The notes under the pieces were generated by a model. It did no database searches, was not told the DNA's origin, and saw only the letters and a list, made by a program, of their open reading frames with translations. A DNA stretch of 36,013 nt from a virus. The translations under genes and the position numbers were made by a program. The first letter of the stretch is position 1. Each line of letters starts with the position of its first letter. Below, piece by piece: positions 1-6,576 of the stretch. The DNA is taken from positions 1 through 36,013 of the IMG/VR virus record IMGVR_UViG_3300042695_000873. One strand, written 5' to 3'.

Positions 1-132
1 AGCAAGAACGAGAAGGTACTGAACAAGAAGCCACTCACCGAACTGTGCAAGCTGGTGTCCGAGCAGTTCCCCGAAGTCAACATTGTTGAGTCCAGGGATT
101 TCTCTGGGCGCTGTGCGAGGTGGGAGCGATGA
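1..132 (+). CDS. Unknown protein, C-terminal 43 residues only
   Basis: An open frame enters from the left edge and stops with TGA at 130-132. The visible 43 residues are charged, with a stretch KPLTELCKLVSEQFPEVN, and end in CARWER. The next gene starts inside the stop codon (ATGA), as in the rest of this operon, which supports this being a real gene end. No family is recognisable from so short a tail. Confidence 0.6.
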   Translation, partial: SKNEKVLNKKPLTELCKLVSEQFPEVNIVESRDFSGRCARWER

Positions 133-599
133 ACAGCCGCGCCAAGGGAGCCAGAGGGGAGCGCATGGCGGCTGCCGCCTGGGCAGAGGCTATCGGACTG
201 GACCCCTCAACCTGTCGCAGAGGCCAGCAATTTGCGGGCGGAACGGATTCCCCGGATGTGGTCCAGCCCATCACGACCATTCACCTAGAGGTAAAGAACA
301 CGGAGCGGGGCAACCCCTACGTGTGGATGGAGCAGGCCGTCCGTGACGGCAAGGGGAAGGTGCCCGTCGTCCTGCATAAACGCAACGGCGAGGAGTGGCT
401 GGCGCTGGTGAGGCTGTCCGATGTCCGACGTTTTGCGGAAGAAATTCATTCGGCGGTTTCGGACGTGGGCCAGCCGGCGGTTCCCGCTGCAGTTCCCGGT
501 GCGGATTTACCTAAAGCCTGCGGCCAAGATGGACGGTGCCCTCGGCTACTTCGATATGGACGACGATTTGGAAAAGGCGACGATCTGGATCAGGGATGA
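129..599 (+). CDS. Putative PDDEXK-type nuclease / Holliday junction resolvase-like protein
   Basis: The first ~100 residues fit small phage nucleases of the resolvase type. An N-terminal basic RAKGARGER helix is followed by CRRGQQFAGG, then D-rich TDSPDV and an EVK motif (about residues 57-59), the classic spaced acidic/lysine core of PDDEXK nucleases. A later segment VPVVLHKRNGEEWLALVRLSD closes the fold. Such enzymes cut branched DNA during recombination and packaging. ATG at 129 is chosen because it overlaps the previous stop; an in-frame GTG lies at 120. The last ~60 residues are Ala/Pro/Arg-rich, look unlike a fold, and share 179 bases with the next gene in another frame, so the functional protein may be only the first ~100 residues. 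The function is inferred from motifs only. Confidence 0.65.
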   Translation: MNSRAKGARGERMAAAAWAEAIGLDPSTCRRGQQFAGGTDSPDVVQPITTIHLEVKNTERGNPYVWMEQAVRDGKGKVPVVLHKRNGEEWLALVRLSDVRRFAEEIHSAVSDVGQPAVPAAVPGADLPKACGQDGRCPRLLRYGRRFGKGDDLDQG

Positions 600-765
600 C
601 TTAAACCAATACCTAATGCTGGACACCCTCTGTGAGGAGTGGGCTCACGGCCGGGTGGTCTGGCTCAATGACGAGGAGGAGGACAGCGATGATCCGTGGC
701 ATCACCCCAGTTTCTGGTCTGAATATGGACGCATCCAAAAGGCCAGCCGAACCGTCGAATGGTGA
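421..765 (+). CDS. Phage protein with degenerate HExxH-like (SprT-like) motif
   Basis: This 114-residue protein has an acidic C-terminal half containing LDTLCEEWAHGRVVWLND and, further on, HHPSFWSEYGRI. Phage relatives that I recall carry HEWAH followed by a second histidine and a trailing W..EY.RI segment, like a small zinc metallopeptidase or SprT-like fold. Here the first histidine is replaced by glutamate (EEWAH), so zinc catalysis is doubtful. A GGTGAGG ribosome site lies about 7 bases before ATG 421. The first 179 bases lie inside the 3' part of the preceding gene in the +1 frame. The reading frame is credible because its composition is protein-like while the upstream gene's tail is not. 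Confidence 0.65.
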   Translation: MSDVLRKKFIRRFRTWASRRFPLQFPVRIYLKPAAKMDGALGYFDMDDDLEKATIWIRDDLNQYLMLDTLCEEWAHGRVVWLNDEEEDSDDPWHHPSFWSEYGRIQKASRTVEW

Positions 766-1066
766 CCCGTACAAGCCAATCTGCGAGATGCTCCACGCCC
801 TCCTGACCCGGAAGCGGGGGTATTACGGGTGCCGGGAAAACCCCCTGTCTAACGCCCTGGGGGTGGCGGAACAGGGGATAGAACCGTGGGTCTATCAGGT
901 CGCCAGGATCGGGGAAAAGTGCCGCCGGCTCACCGGCCCGCTGGGACATTCATCTATTAGGGAAACACTGGCCGACATCGCCGGCCATGCCATCGTCGCC
1001 ATGGCGGTATTGGACTATGCCTATTCGCAAGATCAGGGGGGACAGGATGAATCTGAAGGTTCTTAA
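689..1066 (+). CDS. Nmad1/DUF1599-like phage protein
   Basis: The protein has 125 residues. The core reads NGDPYKPICEMLHALLTRKR, then YYGCRENPL, WVYQVARIGEKCRRLTG and IRETLADIAGHAIVAMAVLD. A central Y-G...N segment and a late D-AG-AI-A hydrophobic helix match the general pattern of the helical nucleotide-modification-associated domain 1 (DUF1599) proteins common in phages, whose biochemical role is not settled. The start at 689 is chosen for the strong GAGGAGGA ribosome site 7 bases upstream; it overlaps the previous gene by 77 bases. The family match is from memory and moderate. Confidence 0.6.
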   Translation: MIRGITPVSGLNMDASKRPAEPSNGDPYKPICEMLHALLTRKRGYYGCRENPLSNALGVAEQGIEPWVYQVARIGEKCRRLTGPLGHSSIRETLADIAGHAIVAMAVLDYAYSQDQGGQDESEGS

Positions 1067-1409
1067 GTGGTTGCTTGCGCACCAGTCGCAGCTGCTCCAG
1101 ATTGTTGACATCGCCAAGGGGTACTCCAAGGACCTGCCGTACATCCAGCAGTGGGAGATCGCGGACAAGATCGCCCGCATCGTGATCCCGATCCTGGAAG
1201 CGGAGGCCACGCAGCCCAAGGTCCTGTCGTACGACGACATCTACGACTACTTCACTGACGATACGACCGTCACTCCGTCTCGCGAGGTGCAGATTCTCCA
1301 GTGTGGATCAGAGGTCCAGGCCCTGGCCATCGACTGGAAGCTGGTGGCTGAGACGATAGTCCCGCTGGTGGTCGCCATCCTGCGAGCCCTGCTCCGGGAG
1401 GAGGAGTGA
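1047..1409 (+). CDS. Hypothetical phage protein with hydrophobic C-terminal helix
   Basis: This 120-residue protein is not recognised. It is helical and mixed-charge, with an acidic tyrosine-rich middle (YDDIYDYFTDD) and a C-terminal hydrophobic helix (ETIVPLVVAILRALL) ending in EEE. That helix could be membrane-associated or a packing helix. ATG 1047 follows a GGGGGGACAGG purine stretch and overlaps the previous gene by 20 bases. The stop overlaps the GTG start of the subtilase gene (GTGA), so the two are probably translationally coupled. Confidence 0.6.
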   Translation: MNLKVLKWLLAHQSQLLQIVDIAKGYSKDLPYIQQWEIADKIARIVIPILEAEATQPKVLSYDDIYDYFTDDTTVTPSREVQILQCGSEVQALAIDWKLVAETIVPLVVAILRALLREEE

Positions 1410-2344
1410 GCTACGTCCACCTCCCACCGTACCGTGTGACCGCCCATCCGCTCGCCGCTCAAAGCGAGGGAGTGGACTGGGGTGTGTCATCGTACGGAGT
1501 CCCTGCCCTCTGGAAGAAGAGCCAGGGCGAGGGGGTGGTGGTGGCAGTTGTGGATTCCGGTGTCGCCCCGCACTACGCCCTGAAGGATGTGGTGGTGGAC
1601 TACCGGAACTTCACCAGCGACTCGGACATCTACGACACGCTTGGTCATGGGACACACTGTGCCGGCGTCATCGGCGCCGCGACGGGCAACGCCAAGGGGA
1701 TCGCGCCCAAGTGCAAGATTCACTCATTGAAGGTGCTGGGTCACTCCGGCATGGGCAGCAACGACTCAGTGGCGGAGGCCGTCCGCTATGCCACGGAGAT
1801 CGGAGTGGACATCATCTCCATGTCCCTTGGTTCCTCCCGGCCAGACGATCACCTGCACACCGCGATTAAGGAAGCCTACGAGCAGGGCATCGTCGTCGTC
1901 TGTGCGGCGGGGAATGACGGTGGTGCGGTGAACTATCCCGCCGCCTTCCGTGAAACCATCGGTGTCGGTGCGGTTGATAAGAGCGGGCAGGCATGCGAGT
2001 TCTCCTCCCGTGGGAAGGAGATCGTCGTCGCCGCCCCGGGTTCCGACATCACCAGCACTTGGCTGCAGAATGGGTACGCCACGATCAGTGGCACCAGCAT
2101 GGCAGCGCCGTTCGTAGCCGGTGTCCTTGCGTTGTACATCTCGTCGGCCAAACAGGAAGGCGAGAAGGTAGATCACAAGCATGTGATCGATGCCCTGTCG
2201 AAGACGTGCAAGGACGCCGGCGCCGATGGACACGACGATGTCTACGGCTGGGGGCTTGTCGATCCCCACAAGCTCATGCATTACGAGATCAAAGCCACCC
2301 CTAGTGGCATCACGATCTACATACCGGGAGCGAAAATTCTGTGA
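1406..2344 (+). CDS. Subtilisin-like serine protease (peptidase S8), intracellular-subtilisin type
   Basis: A 312-residue subtilase. The catalytic triad is visible: Asp50 in VVVAVVDSGV, His81 in GHGTHCAG, and Ser231 in GTSMAAPF. The oxyanion Asn170 lies in CAAGN. There is no signal peptide and no long propeptide. The N-terminus VHLPPYRV resembles the short LIPY-containing pro-region that caps Bacillus intracellular subtilisins, and the body (IISMSLG, VVVCAAGN, YPAA, GVGAV) follows that subfamily closely. It should therefore cut proteins in the cytoplasm after removal of the N-terminal segment; the targets are unknown. The GTG start overlaps the previous stop. It heads a cluster of overlapping genes leading to a papain-like protease. 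Confidence 0.93.
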   Translation: MSYVHLPPYRVTAHPLAAQSEGVDWGVSSYGVPALWKKSQGEGVVVAVVDSGVAPHYALKDVVVDYRNFTSDSDIYDTLGHGTHCAGVIGAATGNAKGIAPKCKIHSLKVLGHSGMGSNDSVAEAVRYATEIGVDIISMSLGSSRPDDHLHTAIKEAYEQGIVVVCAAGNDGGAVNYPAAFRETIGVGAVDKSGQACEFSSRGKEIVVAAPGSDITSTWLQNGYATISGTSMAAPFVAGVLALYISSAKQEGEKVDHKHVIDALSKTCKDAGADGHDDVYGWGLVDPHKLMHYEIKATPSGITIYIPGAKIL

Positions 2345-2559
2345 CCACTGTTCAAATCATCTCGGTCGCCCTCCTCGTAGCCGTGGCTGTCTGGGCCTAC
2401 CTCCCATCAGTGCTGAGTGGGATTCAGTTCCCGGCCTCCAAGCCCCAGGTGCTGAAGGACATCGAATCGGTGGTGAAGATTCGCACCCACTCCAGGACGC
2501 AGGAGGTGGTGACAGCATGCAACCAACTGCTGGCCGTGTTACTGCAGGTGAAGCAGTGA
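2341..2559 (+). CDS. Small membrane-anchored protein
   Basis: This 72-residue protein starts at GTG 2341 inside the subtilase stop (GTGA). Residues about 5-27 (IISVALLVAVAVWAYLPSVL) form one transmembrane or signal-anchor segment, followed by a soluble, mildly basic helical tail. No family is recognised. Its position between two protease genes suggests a partner role, but that is inference. It also ends in a GTGA overlap with the next gene. Confidence 0.65.
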   Translation: MTTVQIISVALLVAVAVWAYLPSVLSGIQFPASKPQVLKDIESVVKIRTHSRTQEVVTACNQLLAVLLQVKQ

Positions 2560-2957
2560 AGAACATCCTGCTCACCGCAGCCGCCTTGTTCTGTGTGTAT
2601 AGTTTCATGTTCCCGCCTGCGGCGAGGCCGACTGGTCCCGTCGCAGCTGCCCTCGCGGACGCCTCCTCCGCCGACAGGGCAAAAGTCGCCGGGCTTTACC
2701 GGGCCTTGGCCGACGTAGTAAAGCGCGATGGTGGCCAGAAGATCACCACCACAGTGATCTGGCGTCAGGTTTACCGTGACGCTCTGGTGCTTGCCGCAGG
2801 CGGGACCGATCTACCCGGTAAGTACAAGGGCCTGGACACCGCAGTCGAAGAGGTGCTGGCCAAGTACTACTCACTGGACTCCGCTCCGCTCACCGAAGAG
2901 TTGTCGAAGAAGATTGCGGACGCCTGCCTGGAAGTAGCGAGGCAGAGCGGTGGCTGA
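2556..2957 (+). CDS. Signal-anchored or secreted hypothetical protein
   Basis: This 133-residue protein starts at GTG 2556, overlapping the previous stop. The N-terminus KNILLTAAALFCVYSFMFPP is a short positively charged and hydrophobic signal-like segment. The remainder is soluble and helical (VAGLYRALADVVKRDGG, later LTEELSKKIADACLEVAR). It probably faces the periplasm or is membrane-tethered. It overlaps the cysteine-protease gene by 8 bases. No family is recognised. Confidence 0.65.
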   Translation: MKNILLTAAALFCVYSFMFPPAARPTGPVAAALADASSADRAKVAGLYRALADVVKRDGGQKITTTVIWRQVYRDALVLAAGGTDLPGKYKGLDTAVEEVLAKYYSLDSAPLTEELSKKIADACLEVARQSGG

Positions 2958-3900
2958 CTTCGATAACCCTGTCTCCATTCTCCGTGCATACGAGGACGGG
3001 CTCACCGGCTACGTGCCGAACGAGCGCGAGAAGCATGAGTTCATGGAGACTCAGAAGTATCAGTACTTCCGCGAGCCCAACATCCGCGGGTCAGGCATCG
3101 GCAAGCGGGCCCTGCTCTGGCAGTACGCGAAGAAGCTGGACAGTTCCTGCTTTACAGAAGCCCAGACCACAGGGGACTGCGTCTCCCACGGTAGCCGGAA
3201 CGCACGGGATGTGACGCGCGCCGTCGAAATCCTAGTGAAGCACGAGCCGGAAGACTGGTTTAAGAAGGGGGCGACCGAGCCCACGTACGGGGCGCGTGGC
3301 CATGGTGGACAGGGGATGTCGCCGGCCAAGGCTTCCCGGTTTGAGCGGGACGTGGGCTTCCTGGCTCGCACTGACTACGGGATAGTCAATCTCACCAAGT
3401 ACAACAGTGCCATCGGCGCCAAGTGGGGATCGTCGGGTGTCCCACAAGATGTGCAGGACCTCTGCAAGAAGAACCGTGTGGGTGTAATCACCCTGGTCCG
3501 CACGCAGGATGAACTGCTGGACGCCATCGTCAACGGATACGCCGCTCACTCAGGACAGAGCGCATCCTGGTCAGCCGACTCCGACAAGCGTGGCATCCAT
3601 TACCGCACACCTCGCGGGTGGAATCACGACATGGCTATCGTGGGAGTAGATGACTCCAAAGAAATCTTCCCCTTCCGTGTCTGGATGATTGCCAATAGCT
3701 GGGGCGGGTGGAACCAACAGCCGAAGGCATGGCCCAAAGAGTACGGTGAGTGGGTGCCCGGCATGATCCTCACGTCGGCAGAAGACTTTGATGTCTGCGT
3801 CTCGTCGGGTGACTGTTGGATTTACGGTTCAATCGACGGCTACCCCCCGCAGCGGCTCCCAGATTACGGCACCATAGGGCTACTGAAACATGGTGACTAG
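2950..3900 (+). CDS. Papain-fold (C1-like) cysteine protease
   Basis: This 316-residue protein has the signatures of a C1/papain-type fold. Residues 72-77 (QTTGDC) hold the oxyanion Gln72 and nucleophile Cys77, within GDCVSHGSRNA. GWNHDMAIVGVDD carries the catalytic His226, and IANSWGGW carries the Asn249 of the classic NSWG motif. The spacing resembles divergent phage C1 peptidases rather than eukaryotic cathepsins. There is no signal peptide, so it is probably cytoplasmic or virion-borne. It starts with GTG 2950, overlapping the preceding gene. Together with the subtilase, it makes a two-protease cluster. Substrate is unknown. Confidence 0.85.
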   Translation: MADFDNPVSILRAYEDGLTGYVPNEREKHEFMETQKYQYFREPNIRGSGIGKRALLWQYAKKLDSSCFTEAQTTGDCVSHGSRNARDVTRAVEILVKHEPEDWFKKGATEPTYGARGHGGQGMSPAKASRFERDVGFLARTDYGIVNLTKYNSAIGAKWGSSGVPQDVQDLCKKNRVGVITLVRTQDELLDAIVNGYAAHSGQSASWSADSDKRGIHYRTPRGWNHDMAIVGVDDSKEIFPFRVWMIANSWGGWNQQPKAWPKEYGEWVPGMILTSAEDFDVCVSSGDCWIYGSIDGYPPQRLPDYGTIGLLKHGD

Positions 3901-4135
3901 CCTACTCCTCCTGTTCGCGCCGGTCGATTACACCGCAGCCGTGGCGGTGCGGGCGGCGTACGTGATCAACACCCAGGCCGAGACAGTGGTGAAGAAGTGC
4001 TGCGGCCTGTGCCGGAACGGCGTGATCACCCACGGCGACGGACACCAGACCCCCTGCCCCTGCCCTCCCGATTGCAAGTGTAAGACCAAGGCCGCATGCA
4101 AGGACGGGACGTGCCCAGCGAAGCCAGCAAGGTAG
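3890..4135 (+). CDS. Cysteine-rich small protein, putative signal peptide
   Basis: This 81-residue protein opens with a hydrophobic stretch (TSLLLLFAPVDYTAAVAV) compatible with a signal peptide. The second half is cysteine-rich: KCCGLCRNG, then a GDGH segment, then CPCPPDCKCKTK and a final C. Eight or more closely spaced cysteines suggest metal binding or disulfides. ATG 3890 overlaps the protease gene by 11 bases. No enzyme family is recognised. Its stop lies in the first of two short direct repeats continued in the next gene. Confidence 0.65.
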   Translation: MVTSLLLLFAPVDYTAAVAVRAAYVINTQAETVVKKCCGLCRNGVITHGDGHQTPCPCPPDCKCKTKAACKDGTCPAKPAR

Positions 4136-4497
4136 CTGCGGAATACTTCAGTCGCATGCTGGGAGAAGTGGTGACAAGTGCCATGCCAACAGAAGCCAGC
4201 AAAGTCGCAGCCGAATGCGTACGCCGCACCCGTGCCAACAGGATCAGCAGCCATGCCAGGAAGGTCGCGCTCATCGCCATCATGCTGTCGCCAGATGGGG
4301 AGGTGGATGCCCCGGCATTCCGCAAGCAGATACGGGAAGAGTACGCCCGACGCTACGAGTGCGGGTCCGTGTTCTTAGTGATTGTACTTCCGATACTTAT
4401 TAACTTGATCTCAGCCTGGATCATCCGATGGTTAAACAACCGCAGCCACGGTTTGAATTTACGACGACTGAGGACGGAGGCGTTCGACGCACTGTGA
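4096..4497 (+). CDS. Small membrane protein with internal EASKVAAE repeat
   Basis: This 133-residue protein contains two copies of EASKVAAE (around residues 9-16 and 33-40), encoded by a repeated 11-base word (gaagccagcaa) at 4120 and 4192, 72 bases apart. A single transmembrane helix lies near residues 95-115 (VFLVIVLPILINLISAW) with a basic tail. Start ATG 4096 overlaps the previous gene by 40 bases; a later in-frame start is possible and would leave the repeat partly outside. The middle (LSPDGEVDAPAFRKQIREEY) is soluble. Function is unknown. Confidence 0.55.
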   Translation: MQGRDVPSEASKVAAEYFSRMLGEVVTSAMPTEASKVAAECVRRTRANRISSHARKVALIAIMLSPDGEVDAPAFRKQIREEYARRYECGSVFLVIVLPILINLISAWIIRWLNNRSHGLNLRRLRTEAFDAL

Positions 4498-4667
4498 TCC
4501 GCCTCGCCTGCACGTACGACGGGCATACCCATGTCTACGAATATCCCCCCGATGAAGCCGAAGATGCAGCCCAGATGGTGGCGCTGCATGTCCATGAGGG
4601 CCAGCTACATCCTGCCGCCGGCAGCATATTGTGTCGCATGATTTTTGCGGGGATGCGCGATGAGTGA
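4428..4667 (+). CDS. Hypothetical protein
   Basis: This 79-residue protein is predicted to be beta-rich at first (RFEFTTTEDGGVRRTVIRLACTYDG), then helical and His-containing. No motif or family is recognised. It overlaps its upstream neighbour by 70 bases and its downstream neighbour by 8, consistent with the compact operon. Confidence rests on the frame's protein-like composition and operon continuity. Confidence 0.5.
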   Translation: MVKQPQPRFEFTTTEDGGVRRTVIRLACTYDGHTHVYEYPPDEAEDAAQMVALHVHEGQLHPAAGSILCRMIFAGMRDE

Positions 4668-4887
4668 GTCAGCTGAACTGTGGATGATCGGTATCTCCGT
4701 GGCTGCGGCAGTGGTGCCGTGGGCCATGTCGATCCATGCCAAGGTCGCGGTGATCGCGAAGAGCGTGGAAGAGTTGCCCGATCTGGTGCGAGAGCTACGC
4801 GAAACTCTGGAGGAGCATGAGGTGAGACTGGATAAGCATGACCAAGAAATTGCGGCTATCAAAGTACAGACAAGGTCTGGTTACTGA
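4660..4887 (+). CDS. Membrane-anchored coiled-coil protein
   Basis: This 75-residue protein has an N-terminal transmembrane segment (IGISVAAAVVPWAMSIHAK) followed by a heptad-rich, charged coiled coil (VEELPDLVRELRETLEEHE ...). The architecture resembles small phage accessory proteins near lysis genes such as XhlA-type proteins, but that is only a shape resemblance. ATG 4660 has GGGG upstream and overlaps the previous gene. A holin-accessory or membrane-tether role is possible. Confidence 0.55.
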   Translation: MSESAELWMIGISVAAAVVPWAMSIHAKVAVIAKSVEELPDLVRELRETLEEHEVRLDKHDQEIAAIKVQTRSGY

Positions 4888-5458
4888 ATACCAGCCGCTC
4901 GTCCAGATACTCGGCCGGTACTTCCTGCAGAACCGCCCGCACTGGCAGCGGTCTGTCTACCTTGCAGACTTGGAGGGTGAGGGATACCTCGCCCTGTGCA
5001 AGGCTGCCCGGACTTACGATAAGAGCCGGCTGCCCTACCCCAAGGCGTACTTCGCCAGGGCTATTCTCAACTCCATGCTGAAGCACATCAAACGTGCGAC
5101 CCGCCAGCCTGGGCTGACCAAGATCAGTCTGCAGGAGGCGGCCGATCTGATGCCGGAGTTCGACCAGCTAGATCACCTGCGGATTGCCATCGAAGACCTG
5201 CCCGTCGAAGACAGGGAGATCGCCACCGACAGGTTCATGGGTGGCTCTACCCTGCGGACGCTGTCAGAGGACCATGAGATACCGCTGCGGGTGGCGTCTC
5301 TTCGGGCTGCGCGCCTAGCCAAGACGCTTGCGGAACAGCTGGATATCCGGCTCTCGCCGCGCGGCACAGGCTACGCACATCGGGCGGGTGATACCAACCC
5401 GAAGAAGTCTTTTTCGTCGCCGGCTTCCGCACGCCCTCGCGGCAAAGGCAGAGGGTGA
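4838..5458 (+). CDS. Sigma-70 family RNA polymerase sigma factor
   Basis: A 206-residue sigma-like protein. Region 2 is visible at about residues 24-88 (YLADLEGEGYLALCKAARTYD, then PYPKAYFARAILNSMLKHIKR), the core-binding and -10 recognition helices. Region 4 follows at about 118-170 (LPVEDREIATDRFMGG, then LSEDHEIPLRVASLRAARLAK), a helix-turn-helix for -35 contact. It would redirect host RNA polymerase to phage promoters. The C-terminal ~35 residues are low-complexity and basic. Its 3' 212 bases overlap the convergent recombinase gene on the opposite strand. It ends the plus-strand operon. Confidence 0.85.
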   Translation: MTKKLRLSKYRQGLVTEYQPLVQILGRYFLQNRPHWQRSVYLADLEGEGYLALCKAARTYDKSRLPYPKAYFARAILNSMLKHIKRATRQPGLTKISLQEAADLMPEFDQLDHLRIAIEDLPVEDREIATDRFMGGSTLRTLSEDHEIPLRVASLRAARLAKTLAEQLDIRLSPRGTGYAHRAGDTNPKKSFSSPASARPRGKGRG

Positions 5459-6023
5459 TCGCATTCCAAGACATGCCCCGGTCCCGCATGTCTACTACCC
5501 GGTTGCCTAGTACACGCTCGCGTTCGCACGGCACCCACTCCTTATCTCCCCGCACCCAGCCAAAGGGACGGGTGCCAGCGTAGGGCTTGCCGTTCCGCTT
5601 CAGGTAGCCGAAGGCATCGGATACCCGCCGGCCGATCCGCTTGCGTTCGTACTGTGCCCAGCTTGCGAACTGGCAGAACATCATCTCCCCCTCGTCCGTG
5701 GCCGTGTCGATAGGGAAGTCCAGGATGGAGAGCTTCACCCCGTACTGTCTCCAGGTGGCCAGGGTGCCGGCCGCATCGGCGGTGTTACGCCAGCCACGGT
5801 CTAGCTTGGTGACGAGGACGAGGTCCCCCTTCTCCAGCAAATCCCACATGACTTTCCCCTGGGGTCGGTCACGCAGTGGCACCTTGCCAGAGACATCCTC
5901 GTCCAGAAAGATGCGGTCAATCTTCCGGCCATGCTTCTCGGCATGGGCCTCCAGTTCCTGCCGCTGGTTGTCCAGACTGATCGACTGATCGTCCGTCGAT
6001 ACCCGGCAGTACCCGTAGATCAT
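5247..6023 (-). CDS. Serine site-specific recombinase (resolvase/invertase family)
   Basis: This 258-residue protein has the N-terminal resolvase domain: YGYCRVSTDDQ with nucleophile Ser9, ISLDNQRQEL, LVTKLDRGWRNT carrying active-site arginines, and QFASWAQYERKRI leading to the long helix. The C-terminal part (GMSWNAITLCLC, SGWYHPPDVRSLCRA) is a short DNA-binding tail. It cuts and rejoins DNA through a phosphoserine link, for integration, inversion or resolution. ATG 6023 is chosen for GGGAGGT 3 bases upstream. It is the last gene of the minus-strand operon. It overlaps the sigma gene by 212 bases in antisense. No attachment site was identified nearby. Confidence 0.9.
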   Translation of the reverse strand: MIYGYCRVSTDDQSISLDNQRQELEAHAEKHGRKIDRIFLDEDVSGKVPLRDRPQGKVMWDLLEKGDLVLVTKLDRGWRNTADAAGTLATWRQYGVKLSILDFPIDTATDEGEMMFCQFASWAQYERKRIGRRVSDAFGYLKRNGKPYAGTRPFGWVRGDKEWVPCERERVLGNRVVDMRDRGMSWNAITLCLCREGVRKPATKKTSSGWYHPPDVRSLCRAARAGYPAVPQASWLGAQPEETPPAAVSHGPLTASAG

Positions 6024-6024
6024 G

Positions 6025-6102
6025 CTACCTCCCGGATGCAAAGAGAATCACGGCGACCACGATCACACTGCCCACCACAAAGTCTGCCAATGGCGACATC
6101 AT
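6025..6102 (-). CDS. 25-residue single-helix membrane peptide
   Basis: A tiny frame starts at ATG 6102 (second ATG at 6099) with GGAGGT four bases before, overlapping the previous gene's stop. The peptide is MMSPLADF followed by VVGSVIVVAVILFASGR, one transmembrane helix. It ends two bases before the recombinase start, and the recombinase ribosome site is inside its last codons. The strong ribosome site and tight coupling support translation, although this size is uncertain. Confidence 0.5.
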   Translation of the reverse strand: MMSPLADFVVGSVIVVAVILFASGR

Positions 6103-6209
6103 TTAACCTCCATAAGTATACGCAAACAAATGTCTTTTAACTGGCCCGCAATCAACATCAGGATGCACGTCGCAATGACATGCATGACCTGTAGTACCTC
6201 CCTGTACAT
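6099..6209 (-). CDS. 36-residue putative membrane peptide
   Basis: A small frame starts at ATG 6209, with AAGGAGGA about 4 bases upstream, and ends at 6099. The peptide has a hydrophobic centre (VMHVIATCILMLIAG) and a short charged tail. The stop overlaps the next small gene's ATG (ATGATG). It has no known family. It may be one of a pair of membrane peptides placed directly before the recombinase gene. Confidence 0.5.
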   Translation of the reverse strand: MYREVLQVMHVIATCILMLIAGQLKDICLRILMEVK

Positions 6210-6219
6210 CGGCTCCTCC

Positions 6220-6576
6220 TTATTCCACCGTGAACGTCATGTCGCACGGCAACTCTTGGACGAAACGCAGCTGGCCAACAACTCGCTGGCTGCCGTCCGT
6301 CCATAGCGTGGCTCTGGAATCCGTGTCCGTTTCGTCGTAGATGTCGGGGCAGTAGTCCCGCCATGCACCAGACGCGATGAACTTGCCGGTCAGGATCGGG
6401 CCGGCAAGATCATAGAACTGAAGCCATGCGAGCCGCACCTCATGGGAGGTGCCGTTGCGGGTGGCATAGTCCATGTCGGCCAGGGCCCCGGCGAGAGAGC
6501 GAGCGTTCTTAATCTGATCGGCATACTCCGCAAAGAACTCGCTATCAAAGGCGCGGTCACGCACGCTATCTGTCAT
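6220..6576 (-). CDS. Hypothetical phage protein
   Basis: This 118-residue acidic protein is helical at the N-terminus (FFAEYADQIKNARSLAGALADMDY) with a beta-like C-terminal half (VVGQLRFVQELPCDMTFTVE). It starts at ATG 6576 inside the previous stop (ATGA). It is the largest protein in the left part of the minus-strand operon. No family is recognised. Confidence 0.65.
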   Translation of the reverse strand: MTDSVRDRAFDSEFFAEYADQIKNARSLAGALADMDYATRNGTSHEVRLAWLQFYDLAGPILTGKFIASGAWRDYCPDIYDETDTDSRATLWTDGSQRVVGQLRFVQELPCDMTFTVE

